Source of the DNA: an uncultured Parabacteroides sp.
GTDB lineage: Bacteria; Bacteroidota; Bacteroidia; Bacteroidales; Tannerellaceae
Length of the DNA: 18,201 nt
Assembly (NCBI RefSeq): GCF_905196875.1
Contig: NZ_CAJJWO010000094.1
Coordinates: 1 to 18,201, forward strand
Reading direction: 5' to 3'
In this document: positions 1-8,850 of the stretch, piece after piece
How the letters are laid out: each line of letters starts with the position of its first letter
How positions within the stretch are numbered: the first letter of the stretch is position 1
Notes under the pieces: generated by a model
Databases searched by the model: none
What the model saw: only the letters and a program-made list of their open reading frames with translations
Told to the model about the DNA's origin: nothing
Position numbers and translations under genes: made by a program

Positions 1-945
1 CTCTATATCCGGGTATATGGTCACAAAATAATCCGTTATGCCTTCCAGCGCTTCTTTCATGTTGTCCATATTCTCGTCCGCCTGCTTGATTACGGCCAGT
101 GTGACTGCCCGTTTTCCTCCGGCCAATGATGCCCCGGTCTCTTTTTCAGGGACAATAGCGATTTTAGCCAGATCTTTCAATTGGAATATGCGATCGTTTT
201 TCCGGATATAAATGTTCTGCACATCCTCCGGCGTACGCAGCTGCGTAGAAAATTTGATATTATATTCGTAGTACCCGTCCCGCACGGTCATGCTTCCCGG
301 TTCGATATTATTCGAGTTGAGTGCCGATTCCAGGTCCTCCAGTGTAATGCCTGCCATTTCCAGCGTCTTTATATCGGGTACAATCTGTAACTGCCGTTTC
401 ACCATTCCGGTGATATCCACCATCGCAACTTCCGGCAATTGTTCAATACGCCGTTTGATCACATTCTCGGCAAACTGGCAAAGATCGAGGAAAGCGGCCT
501 CACTGCTATCTGTTTTAAGCGTCAGGTTCAGGCAAAAGACCGGTATGTCGGTAGCGCTGGCCTTGATTACCCGCGGACGCTCCACCTCGCGCGGAAGATA
601 GTTCATGGCTGCGTCTATCTTTTCGTTTACTTCGATAAATGCCAGGTCCGTATTAGTCCCGAAGTCAAAATTCAGGCGGATAATGCCGGAGCCGTCGCGG
701 GTTTCGCTATGGATATCCCGTAAGGCGGAAACCTGCATCAGTTGCTGACGGATCGGTTTGACAACCGTGTTCTCCAGTTCGCGGGCAGATGTATTTTGTC
801 CGGACACCTGTATCGTAATTTCCGGTATTGCAATATCTGGCAACAACGATATCGGGATAGTGAAATAAGTCACCAACCCTACGATAAAACAGGCCGTGAA
901 AGCCATCAGTACCGCGATAGGACGTTGTAATAAGAATTTAACCAT
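1..945 (-). CDS. RND-family efflux transporter, inner-membrane subunit (N-terminal 315 residues, runs off the left edge)
   Basis: This is the start of a resistance-nodulation-division pump, which uses the proton gradient to export substrates through a membrane-fusion protein and an outer-membrane channel. The protein begins MVKFLLQRPIAVLMAF, the usual N-terminus with the first membrane helix (about residues 10-30), then ISLLPDIAIPEITIQV, which opens the first periplasmic porter subdomain, and later DGSGIIRLNFDFGTNTD and EVERPRVIKAS, all typical of AcrB/MdtB-like proteins. The frame is open for 315 codons and continues past base 1; full-length family members are about 1000 residues or more. 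The start lies 20 bases after the stop of the membrane-fusion gene, so the two are cotranscribed. The substrate cannot be told; the closest feel is an AcrB/MdtB-type drug or small-molecule pump. No outer-membrane channel gene is in the window and it may follow on the left. Confidence 0.93.
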   Translation of the reverse strand, partial: MVKFLLQRPIAVLMAFTACFIVGLVTYFTIPISLLPDIAIPEITIQVSGQNTSARELENTVVKPIRQQLMQVSALRDIHSETRDGSGIIRLNFDFGTNTDLAFIEVNEKIDAAMNYLPREVERPRVIKASATDIPVFCLNLTLKTDSSEAAFLDLCQFAENVIKRRIEQLPEVAMVDITGMVKRQLQIVPDIKTLEMAGITLEDLESALNSNNIEPGSMTVRDGYYEYNIKFSTQLRTPEDVQNIYIRKNDRIFQLKDLAKIAIVPEKETGASLAGGKRAVTLAVIKQADENMDNMKEALEGITDYFVTIYPDIE

Positions 946-946
946 G

Positions 947-978
947 AATTTTCAATTTTCAATTCTTAATTTTCAATT
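947..978. repeat. 4.5 copies of a 7-bp tandem repeat (AATTTTC) at the membrane-fusion/RND junction
   Basis: Units read aattttc, aattttc, aattctt, aattttc, aatt. The array covers the last codons and stop of the membrane-fusion gene and the whole ribosome-loading region of the transporter gene. Similar GAAAATT runs occur in other Bacteroidetes spacers as far as I recall. Slippage by one unit would change the last two residues or the spacing before the transporter start. Confidence 0.8.
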
Positions 979-2045
979 ATCGTAACCGGAGCCTCATGTG
1001 CCAGATTGATATTACCGCTGGTAATGACGATATCATCCTCTTTCAGACCGTCTGCAATCGTGTAACTGTCCGCATTTTCCAGGCCGGTATGCACGTAAGT
1101 CCAATAGGCCTTTGTCTTTGTGCTGTCCAGAACAAACACCACCTGCTTTCCCGAACGCAGTACAACCGACTCTTTCGGAACGACCAACTGTTTACCCAGT
1201 GAACGGTGGATGCTGACACGTACATTCATGCCTTCGAATAACTTGCCTCTGTCCGTAACCGCCGCTTTCACCTGTACCATCCCATTTTCGTCTACCAACG
1301 GATTTATTTCGCTGATACGTCCCTCTGCTTTGACATCGCTCAGGGCAAACGGAGTTACTTCTACCCGGTCGCCGTTCTTTATCAGAGGCAGTTCATTTTC
1401 CAGAACGGTGAATGCTGCTTCCAGACTGACAGGGTCGATAATGGTGCAGAAGACATCGGAGGTGGAAGCTGTATTATATTGCTTGGCAAACAGGTTGGCT
1501 ACAATGCCGTCGAAAGGGGCAGTCAACACAGCATTCTGCTCTTCATATTCGGCAAGCTGGTACTGGATCAGTGCCTGGTCGTAGCCACTCTTTACCCGGG
1601 CAAGCTGCATGGTAGCCGGAGGAACCTTCGCCGAGTCCGACAGCGCATATCCCTGGCCAATCAGTACGTCCTGCAATTCCAGTTTGGCTCGTTCCAAGGC
1701 GTCTTTTGTAGTAGCTGTTTTGTTTTTCAATCGGAAGGTCGATAATTCCGCTAATTTTTGCCCTTTAGTCACCCGGTCGCCATTTTTTACATGGATAATA
1801 GCAATCGTTTCGGCCGATTCAAACCGCAGGTCGACATGACGGCGGGCCGACAATTTGCCGTTACTGATCAGTTCATGGTTGAAATCAGTAGCCTTCAGTG
1901 TCATCACGGTCACCTCGTTGGTTTCGTCCGGTAGAACTGTTTCAACAGTTTCTTCCCCTGTACTGTCTCCTTTTTTTTCACCGGAACAGGCTATCATTCC
2001 GGAAAGGATCAGTATTGCCAGCAAATTGTAGTATTTCATATTCAT
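966..2045 (-). CDS. RND efflux membrane-fusion (periplasmic adaptor) lipoprotein, HlyD/AcrA family
   Basis: This protein bridges the inner-membrane RND pump and an outer-membrane channel. From the chosen start it begins MNMKYYNLLAILILSGMIAC, a lipoprotein signal with the lipidated cysteine at residue 20, so it should be anchored to a membrane facing the periplasm. Next comes a lipoyl half-motif (about residues 70-100, VKNGDRVTKGQKLAEL), a short helical hairpin (about 105-170), the second lipoyl half (LTAPFDGIVANLF), and beta-barrel and membrane-proximal domains to the end. Length (about 359 residues) fits the family. A longer frame starts at 2075, but that start would lie inside the likely -7 promoter box, so 2045 or 2039 is preferred. 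It is followed by the RND gene in the same operon. Confidence 0.9.
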   Translation of the reverse strand: MNMKYYNLLAILILSGMIACSGEKKGDSTGEETVETVLPDETNEVTVMTLKATDFNHELISNGKLSARRHVDLRFESAETIAIIHVKNGDRVTKGQKLAELSTFRLKNKTATTKDALERAKLELQDVLIGQGYALSDSAKVPPATMQLARVKSGYDQALIQYQLAEYEEQNAVLTAPFDGIVANLFAKQYNTASTSDVFCTIIDPVSLEAAFTVLENELPLIKNGDRVEVTPFALSDVKAEGRISEINPLVDENGMVQVKAAVTDRGKLFEGMNVRVSIHRSLGKQLVVPKESVVLRSGKQVVFVLDSTKTKAYWTYVHTGLENADSYTIADGLKEDDIVITSGNINLAHEAPVTIIEN

Positions 2046-2072
2046 ATAAGCTATGATTCTGTTTTCAATTTC

Positions 2073-2080
2073 CAAATATA
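2073..2080 (-). promoter_or_regulatory. Candidate -7 promoter box for the efflux operon
   Basis: Read on the minus strand the bases are TATATTTG, an exact match to the Bacteroidetes -7 consensus TAnnTTTG, about 28 bases before the adaptor start. A TTTG -33 box at the usual distance is not obvious. It implies that the pump operon is transcribed separately from the ligase/transglutaminase operon upstream. Confidence 0.5.
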
Positions 2081-2102
2081 CAAATTAATTGTTACGATGT
2101 TC

Positions 2103-2134
2103 TCGTAATTGATTTATAAATAAACTAATTACGA
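2103..2134. repeat. 8-bp inverted repeat at the end of the ligase-like gene
   Basis: TCGTAATT at 2103-2110 is matched by AATTACGA at 2127-2134 around a 16-base AT-rich loop. It overlaps the last codons and stop of the O-antigen-ligase-like gene. No T-run follows on the minus strand, so it is not a classical terminator; it could slow transcription or protect the mRNA end. Confidence 0.4.
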
Positions 2135-3972
2135 TTTTGTCGTATGTTGTTGAGCATGTTTTTAACTTCTGTTCTCATTTCCCGTATAGCTGTACTTTCC
2201 ACTTTCGGCTCTTTCGTCAGTACGGCATTGGCAGCTTTGATAAACTTATCTTCCTGAAAGAAAGTCGGTTCTGCATAGAGTTTCGCCAACAAATAATACG
2301 GATAGATCCGTTCCGGTAACATATCGATCGCGTGCAGCAATAAATCTTCAGCTTTTAGATAATTACTTTGTGCCTGCTCATTCTTTGCCACCATATAATA
2401 TATCATAGGATCTCCGCTCAGCTTCATTGCCCGCTCCAGCAACCTGTTCGCTTCCGTAAACCGCTTAGTCTTGCTCAAACACTGTGCCGTCTCGAACAGC
2501 AGTTCCGGCTTATGTCCCATCAGCGGAACCAACTCTTCATACCCGTCACAAGCCGCTTCATAAGCCTTACTATTATACAACATCTTCATCGTATTCCACT
2601 TTTTATACCCCTGATAATACCTTTTCTGCTGCCAAAAAATCCATCCGCAACAGAAGGTTAAACATCCGATCATAGTGACCGAAAGTATCTTCCTCCCCTC
2701 TCGAGAGGGGGTAGGGGGTGTGTCACTGGCAACCGGCGTACAAGCTACCCCTATCAACACCACCAACACCACCCAGAACTCCGGCAACTGCAACGGATAA
2801 GACGCCAGGCTAAACACCATCAACGCCAATATCCCTCCAACCGCCCCGATCTGTCTGTTCTTCACCCCCCGGAACAAGGAATAACTTAACAACAATACAA
2901 AAACCAATAAACCAAACACTCCTTGTTCCAATCCTATCTGTAGGAACTCATTAAATCCATATTCCGGACATCCGGCCACCAGCTTTTCTGTCTCCGAAGC
3001 CTTACCGGAAGAAAAATATTCAGCTTGCGCTTTGGCATAAGCCGCCGGAAAACCCCCGAGTCCTGTCCCTGTCCACGGCTGTTTCGTTATAGCCTGCGTC
3101 GTTATTTTCCATAGAAGTAGCCGGCCATCGGCCGATTCTTTTTTCAGCACGTAAATACCTGCCAATGCACCGGCTACAAGGATCAGTATCAAGAAAGATG
3201 ATACTGTAGTTAAGGTTCGGTGTTTTTTTATGAATAGCTTTGTCTTTTCCCATCCGATACGTTGTACCCAGTAAACCCATCCGCACGAAACCGCCGCCGC
3301 AATCCAGGCCGCCCGACTCATCCCGGCAGGCAACACGACAATAATAGCCAGCAAACTGATCCAACCCAGATAGTACAGGTAAACCTTTGCCTGCCGCCAT
3401 TCCCCTTTTTTATAGCCGTCGAACAGTAGGATCATCCATAAGCAAACCGGCAATACCATCGCGAGATATCCCGAATAAGGCCCCGGATTATAAAAATCCC
3501 CGGTCAGTCTGAACAGTGAATGGTTCGAACCTTCAAATCCATGTAATTGACGCATCCCCGATACCGCTTCAATCAATCCGGTCCCTGCAATCATTACCAG
3601 GAAAAAAATCTTCGACTGCGGCCATCTTGTAAATACGAACCGTAACAGGAACCATAGTATAACTAATTGTCCCCCAAACAGCATTTTCTCCGGTTCGGGA
3701 TTCAATTGCCAGTCGTAAGTAAACGCAACAATAGCTGTTAAAGCTAATACCAGTCCATCTGCAATCGAAGGAACAAACGTTTTTCCCTTCTTTATCAGTA
3801 CAGTAGCCACCAGGCAGCATGCTGCCAGCAGCAACATCGTCAGATGAAACCAGTAAACCTTCCCCATCACCAACCCGTTTACCAAACTGATGTCCGTGGC
3901 AAAAACGGTGCACAGCAGAAAAATTCCGCTGATAGCGAGTAGGGAATAATTTATGTATAGTCTATATTTCAT
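2125..3972 (-). CDS. Wzy/O-antigen-ligase-like membrane protein with C-terminal TPR repeats
   Basis: A 615-residue polytopic membrane protein. About ten to twelve hydrophobic segments fill residues 1-445, and a soluble tail (about 455-600) has TPR-like helical pairs (for example AKNEQAQSNYLKAEDLLLHA). The Wzy_C/O-antigen-ligase region shows PAGMSRAAW (about 215-223), GRLLLWKITTQAITKQPWTG followed by TGLGGF (283-308) and a periplasmic-loop-like NEFLQIGLEQGVFGLL (341-356). Family members (WaaL, PglL) transfer glycans from a lipid carrier to lipid A or to proteins; polymerases look similar, so the reaction is not fixed. Start overlaps the transglutaminase-like stop by four bases (ATGA), indicating translational coupling. 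A GC-rich palindrome of intergenic type sits in frame at residues 417-427. I infer a role in modifying a product of this locus. Confidence 0.82.
   Translation of the reverse strand: MKYRLYINYSLLAISGIFLLCTVFATDISLVNGLVMGKVYWFHLTMLLLAACCLVATVLIKKGKTFVPSIADGLVLALTAIVAFTYDWQLNPEPEKMLFGGQLVILWFLLRFVFTRWPQSKIFFLVMIAGTGLIEAVSGMRQLHGFEGSNHSLFRLTGDFYNPGPYSGYLAMVLPVCLWMILLFDGYKKGEWRQAKVYLYYLGWISLLAIIVVLPAGMSRAAWIAAAVSCGWVYWVQRIGWEKTKLFIKKHRTLTTVSSFLILILVAGALAGIYVLKKESADGRLLLWKITTQAITKQPWTGTGLGGFPAAYAKAQAEYFSSGKASETEKLVAGCPEYGFNEFLQIGLEQGVFGLLVFVLLLSYSLFRGVKNRQIGAVGGILALMVFSLASYPLQLPEFWVVLVVLIGVACTPVASDTPPTPSREGRKILSVTMIGCLTFCCGWIFWQQKRYYQGYKKWNTMKMLYNSKAYEAACDGYEELVPLMGHKPELLFETAQCLSKTKRFTEANRLLERAMKLSGDPMIYYMVAKNEQAQSNYLKAEDLLLHAIDMLPERIYPYYLLAKLYAEPTFFQEDKFIKAANAVLTKEPKVESTAIREMRTEVKNMLNNIRQNRN
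2695..2710. repeat. Perfect 16-bp palindrome inside the ligase-like gene
   Basis: CCCCTCTCGAGAGGGG is its own reverse complement and is followed on the plus strand by GTAGGGGGTGTG. It encodes part of DTPPTPSREGRK in the loop before the last membrane helix. Its GC content and symmetry differ sharply from the surrounding gene. Confidence 0.85.
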
Positions 3973-5894
3973 AAATCAACTGTAAAATACTGTTTTCCAT
4001 CTTTGTAAATAAAAACCTGTTCCTCTCGCCCTTTAGTCCGATCGCGTAACCATAACAATGCGTTATCAGGAACTAGATAATTCAGTACCCTCTCGCTAGC
4101 CGTTTGCGTTCCGAGCGATTTCCAACCGTTTATCCCATCCTGATAGAAAAGCTCGTATTCGTCTCCCGGCCAGACATAATTGTCATCATTACGCGGAGAA
4201 AAAACTATTTTCCTGATAGGAGTAACTTTTCCCAGATCGTATGCGACAAAACAAGAACTGTCGCCTATAGAAAAATAACTTAATATATCTCCATCGGTAA
4301 TATTGTCTAACCAGCTTTCCGGCCATGGATAATCACCTATCCTGTTCAATTTGATTTCTTCTCTGTCTGTGGAATCTGCTAAAACCGCAAACTCAGCAAG
4401 TTCCAATATATTATCCGGGGGACTGACAAAACGTATATATCTGTACGTTTTGTTTATATCCGGCGGTATCAGTTCGTAGTAGTTTGATTTGAGTGTGTCA
4501 TTGAACTGATATAATAAATCTGCATTTGAGAAGTCCCTGTTCAGAGATGCTTCTATTCGAGAACCGATAATTCCGCGATGTTGAAAATCCTTATAAGTGC
4601 CGAATAAAGACATTTTCCGTTGAAGGATAGCTCTTTTCAAATTCCCGGTATCCGCTTTCAATACGGTAGTTTTTTCCCTGGTATAAATAAATGGATAACC
4701 TGCTGCCCGGTGGTTGTGTCCGTCCGAGACTAATGGCTGATAGATGACATCCGGTTCCAGATTCCGGAAAGTCACATTCCCTTTGTTATTGTAGGCTATA
4801 TCGACCGGAATCCACCCGTTCGGACTGAAAACTCCCAGATAAACATATTCTTCATAGCCGGACTGAACAGGGATGGAAACTTCATTTTCCCCATAATAAT
4901 TGGCAGATACATCTTTTATAAAACGATCCCTGAATAGAACCGGCATCTTTTCGTCCGTTGTTATTCCTGAAAAAGATTCTTCCTGTGTTCCGAAACAATA
5001 ACGGTAGACTTTTCCTTTTTTTCGCCCGTCGCTTCCGGGGTTGATTCGGGATGCTTCAAACTCATTAAAGCCGAACTGAATAAACTTTCCGGTCGTATCT
5101 CGTAAGGTTGTCCAGAAGTGCGGATGCTGGTATTCGGGTGAATAAACAAAATATTCGCAGGCAACCGGAATACCACAGGCACGCATGGCATAAAGTATGA
5201 CATCGCAAGCTTCTCTGCAAAATCCGACACGATGGTAAAACAAGAAGTCAGCACTTTGGTGAGGTATATTAAAATCCGTATCCCAACGGTAATAGACCCT
5301 TTTCAATTCTTCATCAACAGCTTTGCTTGCTTCTATCACATCATCTCCCTGATAAGCCGAGTCGAGTATCGCGGTATAATGGTCATGATACAACTTTCGC
5401 CACGACGACAACGGTTCATCCCCGATACGATAGGGGAGGACCAGTTCGCAGAAATCATCGAATCCGAGACTCCGGTTCCACGGATATCTTTTCCATACAT
5501 CGAAAGCCAGATCGATATTCTCTATCAGGTAGTTTGCTGTTATCACTTTTGCATCATATACTTTAGGAAGTGAATAGAAAGAAACCCGTTGCCATTTTTC
5601 AATCACTTCTTTCGATACGGTCTCTCCTTTATCTTTTTGTATCAATACCGGTTTGATAGAATCCAGTTGCCACCCCTCATATCCATACCAGCGTGGCATA
5701 TTGCTGATCAGGAAACGGGCCGCTTCCAGTTTCTCCGGATTGTTTTCATAATGTGTCAACACCTTTTCCAATTCGCCCCGATTATCTCCGGCAAACAGGA
5801 GAGCCTGTTCCAGACGTTTGCTATTCGATGAATTGCATGCCGCCAGAATGATGCTGATAAATATGTTTAATCCTATAATAAATAGACTTTTCAT
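3969..5894 (-). CDS. Transglutaminase-like lipoprotein with C-terminal discoidin-like domain (paralogue B)
   Basis: A 641-residue exported protein. MKSLFIIGL to IILAAC is a lipoprotein signal with Cys20 as the lipidated residue. The transglutaminase-like core lies at about residues 210-280: VGFCREACDVILYAMRACG holds the likely nucleophile Cys226, and HPHFWTTLRD supplies His259 and Asp266, giving a Cys-His-Asp set. Such domains in bacteria act as cysteine proteases or acyl-transfer enzymes. The C-terminus (about 515-630; DLGKVTPIRKIVFSPR) resembles F5/8-type galactose-binding modules. The N-terminal segment EQALLFAGDNRGELEKVL and HYENNPEK is shared with paralogue A at 6798-8840. It sits 10 bases after the signal peptidase stop and overlaps the ligase-like gene start. 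The substrate is unknown. Confidence 0.8.
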   Translation of the reverse strand: MKSLFIIGLNIFISIILAACNSSNSKRLEQALLFAGDNRGELEKVLTHYENNPEKLEAARFLISNMPRWYGYEGWQLDSIKPVLIQKDKGETVSKEVIEKWQRVSFYSLPKVYDAKVITANYLIENIDLAFDVWKRYPWNRSLGFDDFCELVLPYRIGDEPLSSWRKLYHDHYTAILDSAYQGDDVIEASKAVDEELKRVYYRWDTDFNIPHQSADFLFYHRVGFCREACDVILYAMRACGIPVACEYFVYSPEYQHPHFWTTLRDTTGKFIQFGFNEFEASRINPGSDGRKKGKVYRYCFGTQEESFSGITTDEKMPVLFRDRFIKDVSANYYGENEVSIPVQSGYEEYVYLGVFSPNGWIPVDIAYNNKGNVTFRNLEPDVIYQPLVSDGHNHRAAGYPFIYTREKTTVLKADTGNLKRAILQRKMSLFGTYKDFQHRGIIGSRIEASLNRDFSNADLLYQFNDTLKSNYYELIPPDINKTYRYIRFVSPPDNILELAEFAVLADSTDREEIKLNRIGDYPWPESWLDNITDGDILSYFSIGDSSCFVAYDLGKVTPIRKIVFSPRNDDNYVWPGDEYELFYQDGINGWKSLGTQTASERVLNYLVPDNALLWLRDRTKGREEQVFIYKDGKQYFTVDL

Positions 5895-5904
5895 GGCTTT
5901 CGGT

Positions 5905-6777
5905 TTAATGAATTACTTTTAAAAAACGATCCCATCTGAACTTATCCGTATACGGATCTATTGATTTCCAGATAATCCAGGCTTTCCCTACAATATATTC
6001 TTCGGGTAATAATCCCCAATAGCGAGAATCTTGCGAGTTCATCCCGTTATCGCCTGCCATGAAATAGTAGTTTTTCCGGAAGCGGTATCCGTTGATCGGA
6101 TTCCCTTTAAGAAAGACCGTTGATTCCTTATATTGAAGCTCTCCTTGCTGTTCCCATTCGATCAGCTTTTTATACAGTCGATAGTTTGTTTGATCCAGTG
6201 TGATGGAATCTCTTTTTTTCGGAATATAAAGGGGACCAAAATCTTTGATATTCCAACCGATGATACTATCATAAGGAAAGCTGTGGAATATTTCGTCCTG
6301 AAATTTTTCTGTAACAGCAATCTCCTTTTGTGACTCTATATTGCCAAGGGGTATTTGTACACCTTCAACATGAAAAGATCCGTTTCGGATAGATAATGTA
6401 TCACCAGGTAACCCGATACACCGTTTGATATAATATTTGAGAATATGCATTTCAATTTTATTCCAGTTGTTGGGATGAGGAAAATTGAAAACCAGAATAT
6501 CATTTCGTTTTATCTTTTTGAAGCCGGGGATTCGGTAAATCTCTGTTTGCTCGTTTCTCATGGAGGCAAAGATATTGAATAGACGAGGCCCGGTTGTTAG
6601 TTTATTTACCAATACATTATCGCCGATCGTTAATTCCGGTTCCATCGAATCGCTAGGGATACGGAAAGATGCGAAAAAAAAGACCTGGAAAAATATCCAA
6701 AGAGCAACCATAGCGAAACTTATCAGTAATAAATTCACTCCCCGGTCAACTATTTTGTTAATTGATTTCTTTGCCAT
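5905..6777 (-). CDS. lepB: Type I signal peptidase (S26 family)
   Basis: A 290-residue inner-membrane protease that removes signal peptides on the periplasmic side. One N-terminal membrane helix (about residues 12-37) is followed by the catalytic serine in IPSDSMEP (Ser44), KRNDILVFNFP (about 90-100), the catalytic lysine in IKRCIGLPGD (Lys118) and AGDNGMNSQDSRYWG (241-255). All conserved boxes are present, so it should be active. The start MAKKSINK at 6777 lies 20 bases after the preceding stop with GGAAAA in front; a longer frame to 6807 would overlap the upstream gene. Housekeeping signal peptidases are not normally found between transglutaminase-like genes, so I infer a dedicated or accessory peptidase for this locus. 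A decayed second copy lies at 8851-9230. Confidence 0.92.
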   Translation of the reverse strand: MAKKSINKIVDRGVNLLLISFAMVALWIFFQVFFFASFRIPSDSMEPELTIGDNVLVNKLTTGPRLFNIFASMRNEQTEIYRIPGFKKIKRNDILVFNFPHPNNWNKIEMHILKYYIKRCIGLPGDTLSIRNGSFHVEGVQIPLGNIESQKEIAVTEKFQDEIFHSFPYDSIIGWNIKDFGPLYIPKKRDSITLDQTNYRLYKKLIEWEQQGELQYKESTVFLKGNPINGYRFRKNYYFMAGDNGMNSQDSRYWGLLPEEYIVGKAWIIWKSIDPYTDKFRWDRFLKVIH

Positions 6778-6797
6778 GTCTATTTTTTCCGATCTTA

Positions 6798-8840
6798 TTA
6801 CCACCAAACCTGTTTCCCGTTTTCGTAGGTAAACGGCCTGTGTTCTTTCCCTTGTGTATGATTATGGATCATGAATAAAGCGTTTTTAGGTATATTGTGG
6901 TACACGAGTTTGTAATCTTCTGCCTGCTGTCGGCCTAAAGAGATCCATTTCCCATCCCAATAAAATAACTCATATAATTCCCCTGTGACTATTCGATTAT
7001 CATCGCTTCTTGGATAAAATTCTACTTTCCCGATTTCATGGGCTTGTTCCATATCGAGGATGATGCGTTGCTGTTTTTCGGATTTATCCGGTTGATAAAA
7101 TGACACCCGGCTTCCATCTGAGATGTTCTCAATCTTATATTTCCGTAAATTTTTTGTGCCTGTCCAGTTACCTTTTATCAATTTGTTGTCTTTTCCGAAC
7201 ACTTTTATTTCAGCGATACAGAATGGTTCACATAATGAGGAGACGTTCTGAAAATCACATATTATATAACGGTATTTTGTGTTTCCTATGATATTGAAAC
7301 TATCGATATAAAATGGCTGTTTGTTAATCGTGTGAACAAGGGTACTGTCAGATAAATCACTTTTGTTACACATATAAAATTGCGTACCAATAGTTCCGGT
7401 TGCCTTTATTGCCGTATGTAGGCGGTATGGCATTTTTGTGTGAAATGTGGCAGTATTCTCTTTTTCAGTTGTTTTGGGAGACAAGAACCTGAATTCCCCT
7501 TCGGCAGTCAGGATAAAGGCATCCCCGGCAGGGATCATTGCTCCGTTATCATAGAAAGCGGGTAAATAAAGAATGTTGACCCCCATTTTATGAAAAGAAG
7601 ACTGTTTTTTTTCGGCTACACTCCAGCATACAGGATTCCATTTCCCTACATCATAGCAATATAAGTAAATATGCTTTTGGGGATGTTGATCATTCCATAG
7701 AGGCACTTTAATATCTTTACATACAATATATTTATCTGTGATATCCTCTATTCCAGGATCTTTGAATAAGGCTGGAATTTCTTCCTGAGCAATCAGTGCT
7801 AAACTGTTTTTTTGTATCTCATAATTTAATCGATACACTTTCGGTACAGTTCTGCAATAATTTAGGGAAATAAACGGAGGTAAATCTTTTACTGCCGGGC
7901 TATAAGTGTTAACCCAGAACATATCACTGATTAACATATCATCTTTCGATGTATAGGGTCTTTGAGTGTTATCATACAGTTTTTTTACCGGTTTATCATT
8001 GATTATTTCAGTCCAGAAATGTGTATAACCAAAATTACCCCATCCCGGATGAGTGTTTAAAACAGCCGGAATACCGTTTGCCCTTAAAGCTGCAATTTGG
8101 TAAATATTGTTTTCTAAGCAAGAGCCCATTTGTGCGGCAGCTATATTTTGGAAGGTTGTTGGAAGCAGTTCTTTATATTCTTCATCATAGATAGGCCATT
8201 CTCTCAGGAAAGTCGTATCTATGTGATGGATAATAAGTTCACTTACTTCCGTATTGGATTTGTTTTGTGCTGTGTCTCTCAATATGGCATACTTTCGATC
8301 AAAGAAATCCAATGCCTGTTCCCAATAGTAGTTACTGGTTGTATAGGGGAGAATATATTTATGAAAAGTTTCGGTGTCGATATCTTTGCACCATGGATAT
8401 TGACGCCATATTTGAAAGTTCCTGTCTATGTGACGTATTAGAAAGTCAGATGACAATTTCTGAATATCCGGTAGGTATCGGGGGAATATTGCTGTGTTTG
8501 GATATAACTGTTTAATACTGTCGCATATAGAATATTGTATATCATTATCGTATTTGCCGTATTTTTTATGATGGTTTATGAGTGCATCATAAAATGGCTT
8601 TATTTTTTGGATAGAACTGCTATCTATAGCTTGCTTACCTATTATGTTTTTAATCAGGAAACGGGCAGCCTCCTGTTTCTCCGGATTGTTCTCATAATGA
8701 CTCAATACCTTTTCTAATTCACTTCGATTACTTCCTGCAAATGTAAGTGCCTGTTCCAAGTGTTTTTTATCTAGTGAACTACAAGCTATCAGAAAAATTG
8801 CAATCAGGATGTTTAATCCTGCTATAAAACTTCTTTTCAT
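6798..8840 (-). CDS. Transglutaminase-like lipoprotein with C-terminal discoidin-like domain (paralogue A)
   Basis: A 680-residue paralogue of the protein at 3969-5894. It starts MKRSFIAGLNILIAIFLIAC with Cys20 as the lipobox cysteine. The frame can be extended to a TTG at 8849, but ATG at 8840 aligns with the paralogue's start. The shared N-terminal block is EQALTFAGSNRSELEKVL then HYENNPEK. The transglutaminase-like core (about 235-292) has MGSCLENNIYQIAALRANG with Cys241, THFWTEI with His274 and LYDN with Asp290. The C-terminus (about 560-660; LDMEQAHEIGKVEFYPRSDD) resembles a discoidin-like fold. It precedes the intact signal peptidase and follows the decayed one, so each of the two transglutaminase-like genes has a signal peptidase gene in front. 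I see no TAnnTTTG box in front of it on this strand. Confidence 0.78.
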   Translation of the reverse strand: MKRSFIAGLNILIAIFLIACSSLDKKHLEQALTFAGSNRSELEKVLSHYENNPEKQEAARFLIKNIIGKQAIDSSSIQKIKPFYDALINHHKKYGKYDNDIQYSICDSIKQLYPNTAIFPRYLPDIQKLSSDFLIRHIDRNFQIWRQYPWCKDIDTETFHKYILPYTTSNYYWEQALDFFDRKYAILRDTAQNKSNTEVSELIIHHIDTTFLREWPIYDEEYKELLPTTFQNIAAAQMGSCLENNIYQIAALRANGIPAVLNTHPGWGNFGYTHFWTEIINDKPVKKLYDNTQRPYTSKDDMLISDMFWVNTYSPAVKDLPPFISLNYCRTVPKVYRLNYEIQKNSLALIAQEEIPALFKDPGIEDITDKYIVCKDIKVPLWNDQHPQKHIYLYCYDVGKWNPVCWSVAEKKQSSFHKMGVNILYLPAFYDNGAMIPAGDAFILTAEGEFRFLSPKTTEKENTATFHTKMPYRLHTAIKATGTIGTQFYMCNKSDLSDSTLVHTINKQPFYIDSFNIIGNTKYRYIICDFQNVSSLCEPFCIAEIKVFGKDNKLIKGNWTGTKNLRKYKIENISDGSRVSFYQPDKSEKQQRIILDMEQAHEIGKVEFYPRSDDNRIVTGELYELFYWDGKWISLGRQQAEDYKLVYHNIPKNALFMIHNHTQGKEHRPFTYENGKQVWW

Positions 8841-8850
8841 GACTTTCAAT

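Noticed and set aside
1120..1584. 154-codon plus-strand frame inside the membrane-fusion gene
   Set aside because: Antisense shadow of a well-supported adaptor protein gene.
3020..3400. 126-codon second minus-strand frame inside the ligase-like gene
   Set aside because: Shifted-frame shadow; the main frame carries the membrane helices and family motifs.
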